DNA of 64,000 nucleotides from Spartobacteria bacterium (GCA_003169695.1 PNAS01000071.1:1-64000); one strand, 5' to 3'. Numbered from the stretch's first letter, positions 43,676 through 52,699 are shown. The notes: generated by a model from the sequence alone, not told the origin. A program made the numbers and translations.

Positions 43676-44328
43676 TTATTGATTCCTTCGTGGAGTGGTT
43701 TCAACAGCTGGCGATAGCACGTTTCCGAAAGACTCAGCGATTTTTCGGAGTGCGCGTGCTCGGCGAGGCCGCGTTCCGGCAGGATCCGTTGTCCTGTTAG
43801 AATCGAAGCGGCAGCTTGCACTCAATCAGTCTAAGCATGACGCAATTGCTACCCATACGGGTTTGGCATAGAGCAGGAACCATTCCGGTGCGGTTGATCC
43901 CAGCGCGGATAAGAAGGGCGGTACGCGAATCCGAACGGAACCGACTTTAAGTAGAGGGGTGGGCCATTCCCCAACTCACATTTCTTTCAAACCTTCGACG
44001 TCGGCGCGTTTCCTCTTTCGAAACAAAACTCTTCATCGCCGTAAGAATCTTTTCCCGAGCGATTGCGTCGATTCAAATTTGGGCGGCCTTTGCCGGAAAC
44101 GTGCCCGATCCCTCGTGCGTAGGAATTTGCCGTACACGAGGTTCAGCATGGCGGTGAGGCGGGATGAACGACCGCCGAGTGATATTCGCCAATAACCCCG
44201 ATCAGCCGTAAGCTAACTCTGGAAGCGCATTTCAATCCTGCCGTCGCGATCCGTGAAAATGTCTGCAAAAAAACAAGAAAATGCGGCTCAACCGTCCAGA
44301 ACAAACAACAAGCACTGGGCAAAAATAG
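43676..44328. other. Non-coding gap
   Basis: 653 bases with only short, compositionally unconvincing frames (one at 43959-44195). There is no palindrome or tRNA that I could find. It may hold promoters for the flanking divergent genes. Confidence 0.5.
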
Positions 44329-45822
44329 GTGGCTTCTAAGCTCACATCCCAATTTGTAAGGCAGGTGCGTCGCCTGCCATTCTTCCTCGTTGCCGCGGGA
44401 AGCGTTTCGCTTGCCCTGCAATTGCAGAGTGGCCACGCCCAGGATGCGCGCGAGCAGGTCACGCTTGATACTAAAACGCACGCAGTCCAGAATCCGGTCA
44501 TTGATGCCACTAGTGGCGTCACTTTTCTTAACTTGAGTAGCGACACTCTCACTTCTGGAACAACAGGATCGTTCAGTGGTAAGACCACCGCTGGCGGAAC
44601 GCTTGGCGTCACCGGCACTGAGACGGTGGGAGGAACACTTACGACCTCGGGCGCCATCACCGGCCCAACCCTAGACAAAGGTGGTCAAGTTGTAAACGTT
44701 AAAGCATTCGGAGCAATAGGCGACGGCGTAACGAATGATACTGCGGCGTTTAATGCGGCCTTAACGTCGTTGGCGACCGACGGCGGAATGTGTTTGGTTC
44801 CCAAAGGAACTTATCTTATTTCTGCTTCGGGCATAACGTCACATGTAAAGTCGGGTGTGCATCTGGTGGGCGTGGAGCGCGAAGTATCCATCCTGAAGAT
44901 TGCCGCGATGCCGACGGGCGCTCTTATATGGGGGGATGGAGACAACTGGAGCGTGGAAAACCTGACGCTTGACATGCAGGACTATTTCCCTGCCCCACTT
45001 CACAATTATTCGGCTATCGCATGCAAGGGCAACAACTGGCGAGTGGCAAAATGTTCGATTCTGAAAATCGGTAGGATAGGAATAGGTGTTGTTGGCGGCG
45101 ACAACTGGTCTATCGAAGGAAACTATATCACCAAAACAACGCCGGTTCAAACCCTGAACCAATCAATTCTTGTCACCAAATACGGCGACAAAAGAGCGAC
45201 CGATGCCCGCATCATCGACAACGTTTGTGATGGCTCGGGGATTTTGTTCTGGGGTTTTTCTTCCACCATCGCCCGCAACCGGATAAGCAATACGGGATTT
45301 GGCTCAGGTATCGCCACAGGACAAGTCGCCAATTGTCACACAATGAACATAATAGGCAACACCTGCACCGGCGGGCGCGGCTTTGACGAGAATCATACGT
45401 GGGTGAGTGGGTTTGAATTATGGGCATCGGACTCTGTGATTACCAATAACACGGCCTATGACAACGGTAGCTCCGGAATTATCGTGGGCGGGCAAAATTG
45501 CGTAGTCACAGGGAACCGCAGTTACAACAATGGAGTCCAAGCGGAGGGCTACGGGTTCTCCGCCCGCTATCAAAACTCCACAATCAACGCATCCTACACG
45601 ATCTTTAAAGGAAACTCGGCGTACGATACCCGTTACCCAGGAAGGGGTATGACTCAGACTTACGGCTACCACGAACAGTCTGGCGGACTGAAATTCATCA
45701 AACACATAGGGAATAACTATAACGGTAATAAGATCGGGCCGACTTCCTATAATAGCCTTTACGGTCAACCAAACGGTGCGGAAATCCCCCGCGATGAGGC
45801 AGGTTCCGGTCGACGAAAATAA
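44329..45822 (+). CDS. Secreted right-handed beta-helix protein (pectate-lyase-3-like)
   Basis: 497 residues from GTG 44329 (no ATG fits before the signal peptide). The signal peptide includes LPFFLVAAGSVSLALQL with cleavage near GHA-QDA. A low-complexity Thr/Gly/Ser beta segment (about residues 55-118) is followed by the Pectate_lyase_3 opening motif VVNVKAFGAIGDGVTNDTAAFNAAL. A parallel beta-helix with recurrent N-rich turns (GNNWRVAKCSI, GNYITKTT, NNTAYDNGSSG, VTGNRSYNNG) runs to the end. Known: the family includes polysaccharide lyases, hydrolases and phage tail spikes; catalytic residues are not identifiable here. In the decayed island next to a VPDSG-type gene it could act on exopolysaccharide. 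Confidence 0.85.
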   Translation: MASKLTSQFVRQVRRLPFFLVAAGSVSLALQLQSGHAQDAREQVTLDTKTHAVQNPVIDATSGVTFLNLSSDTLTSGTTGSFSGKTTAGGTLGVTGTETVGGTLTTSGAITGPTLDKGGQVVNVKAFGAIGDGVTNDTAAFNAALTSLATDGGMCLVPKGTYLISASGITSHVKSGVHLVGVEREVSILKIAAMPTGALIWGDGDNWSVENLTLDMQDYFPAPLHNYSAIACKGNNWRVAKCSILKIGRIGIGVVGGDNWSIEGNYITKTTPVQTLNQSILVTKYGDKRATDARIIDNVCDGSGILFWGFSSTIARNRISNTGFGSGIATGQVANCHTMNIIGNTCTGGRGFDENHTWVSGFELWASDSVITNNTAYDNGSSGIIVGGQNCVVTGNRSYNNGVQAEGYGFSARYQNSTINASYTIFKGNSAYDTRYPGRGMTQTYGYHEQSGGLKFIKHIGNNYNGNKIGPTSYNSLYGQPNGAEIPRDEAGSGRRK

Positions 45823-45889
45823 CATGCCGGCGGGGATTGTCTATGCGCCCGGACCACGCGGTTTGCAAGCAGACTCGAGCGGCGTGTTT

Positions 45890-46190
45890 GATAGGACGCC
45901 CTCTGAAGTTGCTCTGCCAGATGGTCCAGCGCCGTACTTATCGGCGCGCAAACGCTGTTGGCGCGGCGCGGTTATTGCCGCAGTGGAACCGGCGGCGTCT
46001 ACGCAAGGCACGGGGATTCGCAGTGCGCGCGTATCAGTCGCTAGTCGGTGCCGAACCCGATGGCCGTTTGGACCTCGACACGTTATCCTCGTTCAGCTTC
46101 CTTCCCGCCCAACAGACGCCCGGATTTGCGCCGCCTTGGCGACGTTTACACGCCCCAATGGTTGAGCCAACTCGCCCATCTCGCGGCTAA
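45890..46190 (+). pseudogene. Frameshifted peptidoglycan-binding domain gene
   Basis: One frame reads AQTLLARRGYCRSGTGGVYAR, the start of a peptidoglycan-binding-1 domain; a frame change near 46025 then gives VRAYQSLVGAEPDGRLDLDTL, the matching second half, followed by a Pro-rich end. Together they make one domain, so at least one indel has disrupted the gene. Confidence 0.7.
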
Positions 46191-46319
46191 AGGGCGGGAA
46201 GGTCGGAATTCCAGGCGCGGAGCCAAGAGCCCCGAGCGGCAAGCAGTGGATATTCAAAGACACGCCGGAGCTGGCACTGGATTGCCGCCCTTGTTGAAAG
46301 GAAGATCGTCCGTTACCGG

Positions 46320-46673
46320 CTAGAGCGGAAGCGAAAAGACCAGCGACGACCGAGCTTCGTCATTCAGGCCCACAACCGTGAAAATCTCAACCTCGCCTTG
46401 GACCTCTTTCGCTTTGCCTGCCGCCTTAGCATGATTCGTTAGGCAATGGCCGCGTGCCCTTGCGAAGTTGAGCGTAACGATGAGCACGTGCCGGAAATTG
46501 TTTCGCGTTGTCGCCGCGACCGGCAGTCCGCGCAGCCATTCGTCAATTTCCGTCGCCGTGATCTCCGCAACCGGCTTGCCGTTGAATGCCGCCGCGAATT
46601 GTCCCAACCGGCTCGACAAATCTTGCAGATAACGCACCGCTGCCGAATTGGTCGCGGGACTTTTGAAGGTCAA
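46320..46673 (-). pseudogene. Truncated tyrosine integrase (core-binding domain only)
   Basis: 117 codons. The region VRYLQDLSSRLGQFAAAFNG, ITATEIDEWLRGL and TTRNNFRHVLIVTLNFARARGHC is the SAM-like core-binding domain of a tyrosine integrase. The catalytic domain with R-H-R-H-Y is missing: the frame stops soon after VEIFTVVG. It points away from the degenerate tRNA-Leu copy at 46698, as expected for an island integrase. It is the probable integrase of the decayed island. Confidence 0.75.
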
Positions 46674-46697
46674 AGCCGTCGATGGCGCGAGCGAACG

Positions 46698-46750
46698 TAA
46701 AATCCGTTGGGCTTAACGGCCCGTGCCGGTTCGAGTCCGGCCATGGCATG
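46698..46750 (+). repeat. attR-like degenerate copy of the tRNA-Leu 3' half
   Basis: TAAAATCCGTT (46698-46708) matches the anticodon region of tRNA-Leu (40955-40965), and GGTTCGAGTCCGGCCATGGCA matches the T arm and acceptor end with a few changes, continuing through CTCTGA as after the intact gene. Without a full 5' half this cannot be a functional tRNA. Confidence 0.6.
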
Positions 46751-46766
46751 CTCTGAGCACCGAGCC

Positions 46767-46952
46767 CTAATACGGGTCATACGGTTTGCCGCAGTCTGGG
46801 CAAATCCACACACCTTTTGTATCATTGACGACGTTATGGCGCGCACCGCAGTTGGGGCATACAGAAAACATTCGAGTGCTCCGGCCGCCTACCTCGCCCT
46901 TTTTCGTGGCAGCTTTTTCCGCGATTTCGCTACTCTCATTGTTCTCAGTCAT
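46767..46952 (-). CDS. Small zinc-ribbon protein
   Basis: 61 residues: a Glu/Lys-rich start, then FSVCPNCGARHNVVNDTKGVWICPDCGKPYDPY, two CxxC knuckles 18 residues apart that would bind one zinc. The ATG is at 46952 with AGAAAG upstream. It is coherent as a stand-alone rubredoxin-like ribbon; function unknown. Confidence 0.65.
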   Translation of the reverse strand: MTENNESSEIAEKAATKKGEVGGRSTRMFSVCPNCGARHNVVNDTKGVWICPDCGKPYDPY

Positions 46953-46957
46953 ACTTT

Positions 46958-47176
46958 CTAATACGGCCGCAGCGGGTTGGTTTGCAATAGAATAACAAGT
47001 CGGATTGGAACCTGATTATCGGAATTGCTTGAGGAAAATTCAAAGCGCTTTGCGAAGATTGTTACCGGCAAAAAGTCAGAGCCCGTCGCCGCGGCGACGC
47101 CGATGACTCCTGCTCCCCCGACGAGAAAAAGACCGCTCACGAGCACGATCGGGAGGGGGCGGTGGATAAACTGCAA
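46958..47176 (-). CDS. Possible small membrane protein
   Basis: 72 codons from a TTG. One clear hydrophobic helix (LPIVLVSGLFLVGGAGVIGVA) is followed by a polar end. No family or good ribosome-binding site; it may be spurious or a truncated gene. Confidence 0.3.
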   Translation of the reverse strand: MQFIHRPLPIVLVSGLFLVGGAGVIGVAAATGSDFLPVTIFAKRFEFSSSNSDNQVPIRLVILLQTNPLRPY

Positions 47177-47205
47177 GATTGCCGGCCCGATCCGTGTTAG
47201 ATGCC

Positions 47206-47769
47206 ATGAAGCATTTTCTTTTCGCTGGATTCGTTCTTCTCAGTCCATTGACCGCCCGAAGTGAGTTCACGGATCTAAGCGTTATCACGAGCAAGGGCTA
47301 TTTCTCCTATAGTGTTGGGGACGATTGGTCTCTCGTGAGCATGCAGACAAAGCCGCCGAAAACCGCGGCTGTTTTTCAGGTTCCAAATCCAGCAAATAAA
47401 GCCGCGCGTGAAACCGCCAGGCTCTCATTGATGACGTTTGAGGTCGACTCCCCGGTCGCCATGGCGGCCTTAAAGAAGCTATTAGTCAGAGCGCGTGCCG
47501 AAGCCAAGCAAAAGACGAAATACAAGCAATGGCAACTGTACTCGCGGGATGTGGAGGAGGGGAACGCAAACTACGCGATTCGCGAGGCATGCAAGCAAAT
47601 ATCGGGTGTATGCGCCATGGTCCGGATCACCTGGCCGCGCTTGCGATCAAGCAACGAAAGTCATGATATCCAGATGGAGGATCTGTTTCGATCTGCCTTG
47701 GACTCGGTTACTGGTGGTATTGGACCACTCCCACCAAGAGATGATCAACAAGCCTTCAGAACGTTGTAA
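47206..47769 (+). CDS. Secreted hypothetical protein
   Basis: 187 residues from ATG 47206 (the frame extends 9 codons upstream, but this ATG begins a proper signal peptide, MKHFLFAGFVLLSPLTARS). The rest is soluble with a beta start (YFSYSVGDDWSLVSMQTKPP) and a helical, lysine-rich middle (KKLLVRARAEAKQKTKY). A cysteine pair lies in REACKQISGVCAM. No family recognised. A second secreted unknown follows 60 bases later. Confidence 0.65.
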   Translation: MKHFLFAGFVLLSPLTARSEFTDLSVITSKGYFSYSVGDDWSLVSMQTKPPKTAAVFQVPNPANKAARETARLSLMTFEVDSPVAMAALKKLLVRARAEAKQKTKYKQWQLYSRDVEEGNANYAIREACKQISGVCAMVRITWPRLRSSNESHDIQMEDLFRSALDSVTGGIGPLPPRDDQQAFRTL

Positions 47770-47829
47770 GCCGTAAAAAGAACACTTGGCATGCGACGGA
47801 GAGCCGACTGCGATTTCTTGCGAATCTAA

Positions 47830-48585
47830 ATGAAAATAACATTGCTTCTGGCCTGCGTTTGCCTTTCAACGACGTCCGCTTTTGCCACATCGGCCGGCGA
47901 AGAGTATAAACTTGCAGATGGTGCGATAATCATTGAAACGCAGCCTGTCACGCCTAACCGGTCGCTGATTTTGTGGATGGTTCGCCCAACGAAGCATCCG
48001 CGTGACACGCCTGCCGATCCTTACACGTGTCCAGAATACACGAGGGGAAGTTACTACAGTGGCGCCACGAGGGTATCATTAGTCGATCCTCGAACGCGCA
48101 AAGTCATCAACACCGTGAAGATCTCGCAAGAACTGGGCGAGGGAGCGGATGAATTCGATATTCCCTATAATATCCGATCAGACCATTACTATCGCGTCGA
48201 AGGTGTGCCGAAGGAGACTGAAGGAACACCTACCATAATGTGGTTGAGAGATTACAATGGAGACGGCAAAGCGTGGGAGTTCGCCCTGTTTGACGCCCAG
48301 GCGTGTATGGGGCTTGCGACAACGTTGATTGGATATAGCGAACGCCAAGACAAGGTCATTCAATATCAAACTCATTTGGTCGTGAACGATTCAAAAAGAA
48401 AGCGTTCCACCACAACAGAATATTGGACGGATTACTTATTCAGCGAAAAGCGAGCGAGTCCGGATTCCTGGAAGTATGAGATCGATTATCGAGGCAGGGG
48501 CGGTTCCCTCGATAAGTACGAGATCCACTACGATAAACAAGCGGAGAGGTTTGAGGGCAAGCTTGTCCAGACAGGCGGCGAATAA
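47830..48585 (+). CDS. Secreted hypothetical protein
   Basis: 251 residues: signal peptide (MKITLLLACVCLSTTSAFA), then a beta-rich protein with a cysteine at CPEYTRGSYYSGATRVSLVD and another at ACMGLATTLIGYSER. The sequence MWLRDYNGDGKAWEFALFDA has a Dx(D/N)xDG-like loop that could bind calcium, a weak clue. No family recognised. Confidence 0.65.
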   Translation: MKITLLLACVCLSTTSAFATSAGEEYKLADGAIIIETQPVTPNRSLILWMVRPTKHPRDTPADPYTCPEYTRGSYYSGATRVSLVDPRTRKVINTVKISQELGEGADEFDIPYNIRSDHYYRVEGVPKETEGTPTIMWLRDYNGDGKAWEFALFDAQACMGLATTLIGYSERQDKVIQYQTHLVVNDSKRKRSTTTEYWTDYLFSEKRASPDSWKYEIDYRGRGGSLDKYEIHYDKQAERFEGKLVQTGGE

Positions 48586-48704
48586 AAGCAAGCAACGGTG
48601 CTAAGCTCGCCAAGGGAAACAACTAACCGGGAATCGGACAGGTGCTCCCCTGGATGGGTGAGAATGAACTTGCAAAGGCCGCCTCGATCATTTGCTCTTT
48701 CATC

Positions 48705-49277
48705 ATGCCAGCGACGGAACGACCACTTTTTATTCCGGTCATCCTCGGGACACCGAGGCAAGGAAGGCGCAGCGAACATCCGGCGCATCTGGTGTTGGAG
48801 GAGACGAATAAGCGCGCCGGTGTCGAGACGGAGCTGATCGATGTGCGGGCGCTGCACATGCGCATGGATGACGCCGGGGAGGAGATGAAGGATCCGGCGT
48901 TCTCCGCGACAGTCGAGCGGGCGGACGCACTCATCTTGATCGTGCCGGAATACAATCACGGTTATCCGGGACTTCTGAAACACGCACTCGACATGAACCT
49001 GAAGGAGTACATTCACAAAGCCGTCGGGCTTTGTGGCGTTTCCGCGGGTCCCTTCGGTGGTGCGCGTGTGATCGAACATCTTCTCCCGGTCATGCGCGAG
49101 CTGGGACTGGTGACGACTTTTACGGACGTGAATTTCAGCAACGTGAAAACGCTCTTCAATGAAAACGGGAAATTGCTCGACGAAAGTTTCGTGGGCCGCA
49201 TAAACAAGTTTCTGGATGAGCTCTTGTGGATGGCGCGCATGTTACGTCACGGCCGCGAAAACATCGCGCCGCAATAG
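48705..49277 (+). CDS. NAD(P)H-dependent FMN reductase (flavodoxin-like)
   Basis: 190 residues from ATG 48705 (the longer frame upstream lacks homology). It has the GSxRxxS-type loop GTPRQGRRSEHPA and the signature PEYNHGYPGLLKHALD. Then GLCGVSAGPFGGARVIEHLLPVMRELG, typical of the azobenzene/FMN reductase (NADPH_dep_FMN_red) family. Cytoplasmic. Confidence 0.9.
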   Translation: MPATERPLFIPVILGTPRQGRRSEHPAHLVLEETNKRAGVETELIDVRALHMRMDDAGEEMKDPAFSATVERADALILIVPEYNHGYPGLLKHALDMNLKEYIHKAVGLCGVSAGPFGGARVIEHLLPVMRELGLVTTFTDVNFSNVKTLFNENGKLLDESFVGRINKFLDELLWMARMLRHGRENIAPQ

Positions 49278-49288
49278 TCGCGCTGCGC

Positions 49289-49678
49289 ATGTCGATGGGC
49301 CGATCGATTGAGCAGCGGATGAAAGAGCTCGGTGTCTTGGAGTCTGAGCTCGAGGAGATCTTTGCGCGATCGGGTGGGCCAGGCGGCCAAAACGTCAACA
49401 AGGTGTCGACTGCCGTAACATTGCGGCATTTGCCCTCCGGATTGCGTGTCACCGCGCAGGATTCGCGCTCGCAAGCTCGCAATCGTGCGCTCGCGCGCGA
49501 GCGGCTGCTTGATGCGATTGAGCGGCGCCGGCAGGATGAGCGGGCGGTTGAGCTCAGTCGCCGTGAAAAGTTACGCCGACAGCGCTCGCCACGTCCACGC
49601 GCTTTGAAAAGGCGAATCCTCGAAGGGAAGCGACGGAGGTCTAAACTGAAAAAACTTAGAACGAATGTCGACGATTGA
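49289..49678 (+). CDS. arfB: ArfB/YaeJ-like peptidyl-tRNA hydrolase
   Basis: 129 residues from ATG 49289 (a second ATG 2 codons on). The release factor GGQ motif occupies residues 32-34 (RSGGPGGQNVNK), followed by VTLRHLPSGL and a long basic C-terminal helix (REKLRRQRSPRPRALKRRI). The basic tail is that of ArfB, which inserts in the mRNA channel of stalled ribosomes. It is not a full release factor: the codon-recognition domains are absent. Confidence 0.85.
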   Translation: MSMGRSIEQRMKELGVLESELEEIFARSGGPGGQNVNKVSTAVTLRHLPSGLRVTAQDSRSQARNRALARERLLDAIERRRQDERAVELSRREKLRRQRSPRPRALKRRILEGKRRRSKLKKLRTNVDD

Positions 49679-49708
49679 ACAGATGGCGCTCTTGGTTCGA
49701 GCTTGTCG

Positions 49709-49780
49709 GTAGGGCGGAGTCGCTGACTCTGCCGGTGTGAGACGTCGCTTGCACCAAGGCGGGATCAGCGCCCCCCTACA
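49709..49780. repeat. Palindromic intergenic element
   Basis: GTAGGGCGGAGTCGCTGACT begins an internal hairpin (GGCGGAGTC / GACTCTGCC, one mismatch), and the far end GCGCCCCCCTAC is the imperfect inverse of the start. It lies between arfB and the lipoprotein gene and is similar in plan to the other TAG-ended elements. Confidence 0.55.
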
Positions 49781-49863
49781 GAAGGCAGTCAGGAAATCTT
49801 CCTCCGAAATACATCTGGCCGAGGAACCTGCACCGATTTGTCCTTGAAGGAACAACTTCAACT

Positions 49864-50043
49864 ATGAAAAAACTCATTATTCTTACTCCACTGCTAGCGG
49901 TTGCCGCCGTGCTCCTGACTTCGTGCACCACGGTCGTGGAAAAACCAGCCCCGACCACGACGACGACGACACAGTCAGAAACGATCAAGAGGGCGCCCAC
50001 AAGCACCACCGAGACGACGGTCCGTTCGTCCGGGAACTACTAA
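49864..50043 (+). CDS. Small lipoprotein
   Basis: 59 residues: MKKLIILTPLLAVAAVLL is a signal peptide ending in a lipobox LTSC with Cys20, followed by a short Thr/Ser-rich region. An AAGGAA box lies 12 bases before the start. A strong terminator follows. Cleavage at Cys20 would leave a 40-residue lipoprotein of unknown role. Confidence 0.75.
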   Translation: MKKLIILTPLLAVAAVLLTSCTTVVEKPAPTTTTTTQSETIKRAPTSTTETTVRSSGNY

Positions 50044-50072
50044 GCTCGCCTCAAGCGACAACACGATCAGGA

Positions 50073-50105
50073 AGGGACACGCTCTGCGTGTCCTTTTCTT
50101 TTTAC
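50073..50105 (+). terminator. Intrinsic terminator after the lipoprotein gene
   Basis: Stem GGACACGC (50075-50082) / GCGTGTCC (50086-50093), loop TCT, followed by TTTTCTTTTT. It overlaps the end of the convergent gyrA gene, which stops at 50102, and may serve both. Confidence 0.9.
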
Positions 50106-52699
50106 GCCGCCGCTGTCGGGGCCGCGTCTGGCTCGACCTCAGCACTTTCCTGGCTCACCACAGGCGCGATCGCTTGTAGTTTTTCCACACCACGCAAATC
50201 CATTAGCTTCACGCCCATCGTGTTTCTCCCGACGGCCCGAATTTCTTTTACGCGAGTTCGCACCATCTGGCCCTTGGTCGTAATCAGCATCAGCTCGTCG
50301 GTCTCTGTGACCGTGAGCGCACCAACGACATTGCCAGTTTTTTCGCCCGTTTTCATCGTGATGATACCTTTGCCTCCGCGCGACTGGCGCCGGTAGTCAT
50401 CAAACGGTGTGCGTTTTCCGATGCCGTTCTCGCCTGCGACCAGCAGCATGGCGTTCTGATTTACGATCGCGATGGCCACAATCAGGTCACCCTTCTCCGG
50501 GCGAATCCCCCAAACACCGACAGTGTTACGTCCCTGATCGCGCAATTGCTCTTCATGGAAACGCAAGCTCATGCCCTCTTTGGTGATGAGCACGATCTCG
50601 TTGTCGCCATTCGTCAGCTTCGCGTCGATCAGGCAATCATCTTTTTCGATCTGGATGGCGATAATGCCGCCTTTCCGAACGTTGCTGTAATCCGAGAGGT
50701 TCGATTTCTTCACGATCCCGGACCGCGTCGCGAAAACGATGTGAAAATTCTCGTCCCATGTTTCGTCCACGGTGTTCGCACCCGTTCCCGATTTCTTTGC
50801 CTGGACTCGAATCGTGGCTGCGATTTTTTCGTCGGCGCGCAATTCGAGCAAATTGGCGATCGAACGACCCTTGGATGCGCGACCCATTTCCGGAATTTCG
50901 TAAACTTTTTCGACGTAAGCGCGCCCAGACGCTGTGAAAAACATCAAGTAATCGTGCGTCGTGGCGGTGAAGAGATGCTCGATGAAATCGCCCTCTTCTT
51001 CTTCCGTGGCCCCTTCACGCGTCGTCATCCCGATCACGCCCTTGCCACCGCGCCGCTGCGCGCGAAACGCGCTCACGGCGGTGCGTTTGATGAAGCCTCC
51101 GTGTGTAATGCTGATGATGCAGCCTTCGTTGGCGATGAGATCCTCCATGTTGATCTCGCCCTCATCTGGCACCAGCTGCGTAAGCCGCGGTGACGCATGT
51201 TTATCGCGAATGTCGCGCAGCTCCTTCTTGATGATCTGAAACACGCGCGACTCTTTCGCGAGGATATCGCGCAGGTCCTGGATCGTATCGATCAATTCCT
51301 TGTATTCACTGGTGATCTTTTCGCGTTCGAGACCGGTGAGCTGATAGAGGCGGAGATCGAGAATCTGATTCGCCTGATGTTCGCTGAAGGCGTAACGCCC
51401 ATCGACCAGCCGGGCTTCGTTCCGGATCAGGATCCCGATTTTTTCGACCTGTTTCCGTGTGAATTCGAACGCGAGCAATTTCACTCGTGCTTCATCGCGG
51501 TTGGCGGAGCCGCGAATGATCCGGATGAATTCATCCAAATTCGCCAGGGCGATGAGATAACCTTCAAGCGTTTCCGCCCGTTCCTCCGCTTTGCGCAGCT
51601 CAAAGCGGGTCCTGCGCAGGATAACCTCGCGCCGATGATCGATGTAGGCCTGGTTTGCTTGCTTTAGCGGGAGCAATTTCGGACGGCCGTGATCGATCGC
51701 CAGCATGTTGACCGCGAACGAGCTTTCCATCGCGGTATGCTTGTAGAGGTTGTTGATGACAATCTTGGGGTTTGCGTCGCGCTTCAGTTCGATCACCACG
51801 CGAGTGTTTTCGTCCGATTCGTCCCGGATCGCCGTGATGTCGGTCAACACCTTCTCATTCACCAAATCTGCAATGCGCTCGACCAGCGTCGCCCGATTCA
51901 CGTTATACGGAATCTCAGTGATGACGATCTGCTCACGATTGCCCTTCAGCTCTTCGACGCCGGCTTTGCCGCGGACTTTCATGCCGCCGCGGCCGGTTTC
52001 GAGATATTGCTTGATGCCCGCAAGGCCGAGGATGGCGCAACCGGTCGGAAAGTCCGGGCCCTTCACGTGCTTCATCAGGCCATCAAGCGTGATGTCCGGA
52101 TCGTCGATCTGCGCGCAAATCCCATCGATTACTTCGCCCAGGTTGTGCGGCGGCATATTGGTCGCCATGCCGACCGCGATCCCGGTGCCGCCGTTGACAA
52201 GAAGATTTGGGAACGCTGCCGGAAAGACTGTTGGCTCGGTGCGGGTCTCGTCGTAGTTCGGGACGAAGTTGACCGTGTCCTTGTCCATATCGGTCATAAG
52301 CGCGGCGCCGAGATGCGTCATGCGCGCCTCGGTGTAACGCATTGCCGCCGGCGGATCGCCTTCGACCGAACCGAAATTTCCCTGTCCATCGACGAGCGTT
52401 TCACGCATCGCCCACGCCTGCGCCATGTGGACGAGAGTTGGGTAAATCACCGCCTCGCCGTGCGGGTGATAGTTACCACTCGTGTCACCGCAAATCTTCG
52501 CGCACTTCCGGTGCTGCCGGTTCGGGAAAAGCGAAAGATCATGCATCGCATAAAGGATGCGGCGTTGCGAAGGCTTCAGTCCGTCTCGCGCATCCGGTAG
52601 CGCGCGAGAGATGATCACCGACATCGAGTAATCGAGAAACGACCTCGACACTTCCTCGGCGACGTTAATCAGCTCTATTTTTTCGTTCGGGTTATACAT
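50102..52699 (-). CDS. gyrA: DNA gyrase subunit A
   Basis: 865 residues. Catalytic Tyr122 lies in AAMRYTEARM. The gyrase-specific GyrA-box QRRGGKGV distinguishes it from ParC. The quinolone-resistance-determining region reads YHPHGEAVIYPTLV. With E. coli numbering, which coincides because Tyr122 is at 122, position 83 is Ala (not Ser) and 87 is Pro (not Asp), so the two residues most important for drug contacts through the water-metal ion bridge are not present. The C-terminal DNA-wrapping beta-pinwheel repeats (MLLVAGENGIGKRTPFDDY) are complete. gyrB lies immediately upstream on the same strand. Confidence 0.98.
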   Translation of the reverse strand: MYNPNEKIELINVAEEVSRSFLDYSMSVIISRALPDARDGLKPSQRRILYAMHDLSLFPNRQHRKCAKICGDTSGNYHPHGEAVIYPTLVHMAQAWAMRETLVDGQGNFGSVEGDPPAAMRYTEARMTHLGAALMTDMDKDTVNFVPNYDETRTEPTVFPAAFPNLLVNGGTGIAVGMATNMPPHNLGEVIDGICAQIDDPDITLDGLMKHVKGPDFPTGCAILGLAGIKQYLETGRGGMKVRGKAGVEELKGNREQIVITEIPYNVNRATLVERIADLVNEKVLTDITAIRDESDENTRVVIELKRDANPKIVINNLYKHTAMESSFAVNMLAIDHGRPKLLPLKQANQAYIDHRREVILRRTRFELRKAEERAETLEGYLIALANLDEFIRIIRGSANRDEARVKLLAFEFTRKQVEKIGILIRNEARLVDGRYAFSEHQANQILDLRLYQLTGLEREKITSEYKELIDTIQDLRDILAKESRVFQIIKKELRDIRDKHASPRLTQLVPDEGEINMEDLIANEGCIISITHGGFIKRTAVSAFRAQRRGGKGVIGMTTREGATEEEEGDFIEHLFTATTHDYLMFFTASGRAYVEKVYEIPEMGRASKGRSIANLLELRADEKIAATIRVQAKKSGTGANTVDETWDENFHIVFATRSGIVKKSNLSDYSNVRKGGIIAIQIEKDDCLIDAKLTNGDNEIVLITKEGMSLRFHEEQLRDQGRNTVGVWGIRPEKGDLIVAIAIVNQNAMLLVAGENGIGKRTPFDDYRRQSRGGKGIITMKTGEKTGNVVGALTVTETDELMLITTKGQMVRTRVKEIRAVGRNTMGVKLMDLRGVEKLQAIAPVVSQESAEVEPDAAPTAAA

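Larger units (their letters stand above)
40985..46750. mobile_element. Decayed island at tRNA-Leu(TAA)
   Basis: The intact tRNA-Leu lies at the left and a diverged partial copy (46698-46750) at the right, the latter next to a truncated tyrosine integrase on the minus strand. Between them are gene fragments, large non-coding gaps, and cargo: a VPDSG-type secreted protein, a tandem response regulator and a beta-helix protein. The decay of the right att-like copy and of the integrase suggests an old, immobile insertion. Confidence 0.6.

Noticed and set aside
43959-44195. 78-codon frame in the gap before the beta-helix gene
   Set aside because: Composition is not protein-like, there is no start signal, and nothing is recognisable.
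51689-52600. 303-codon plus-strand frame in gyrA
   Set aside because: Antisense shadow of gyrA, whose frame is complete and has the family motifs.
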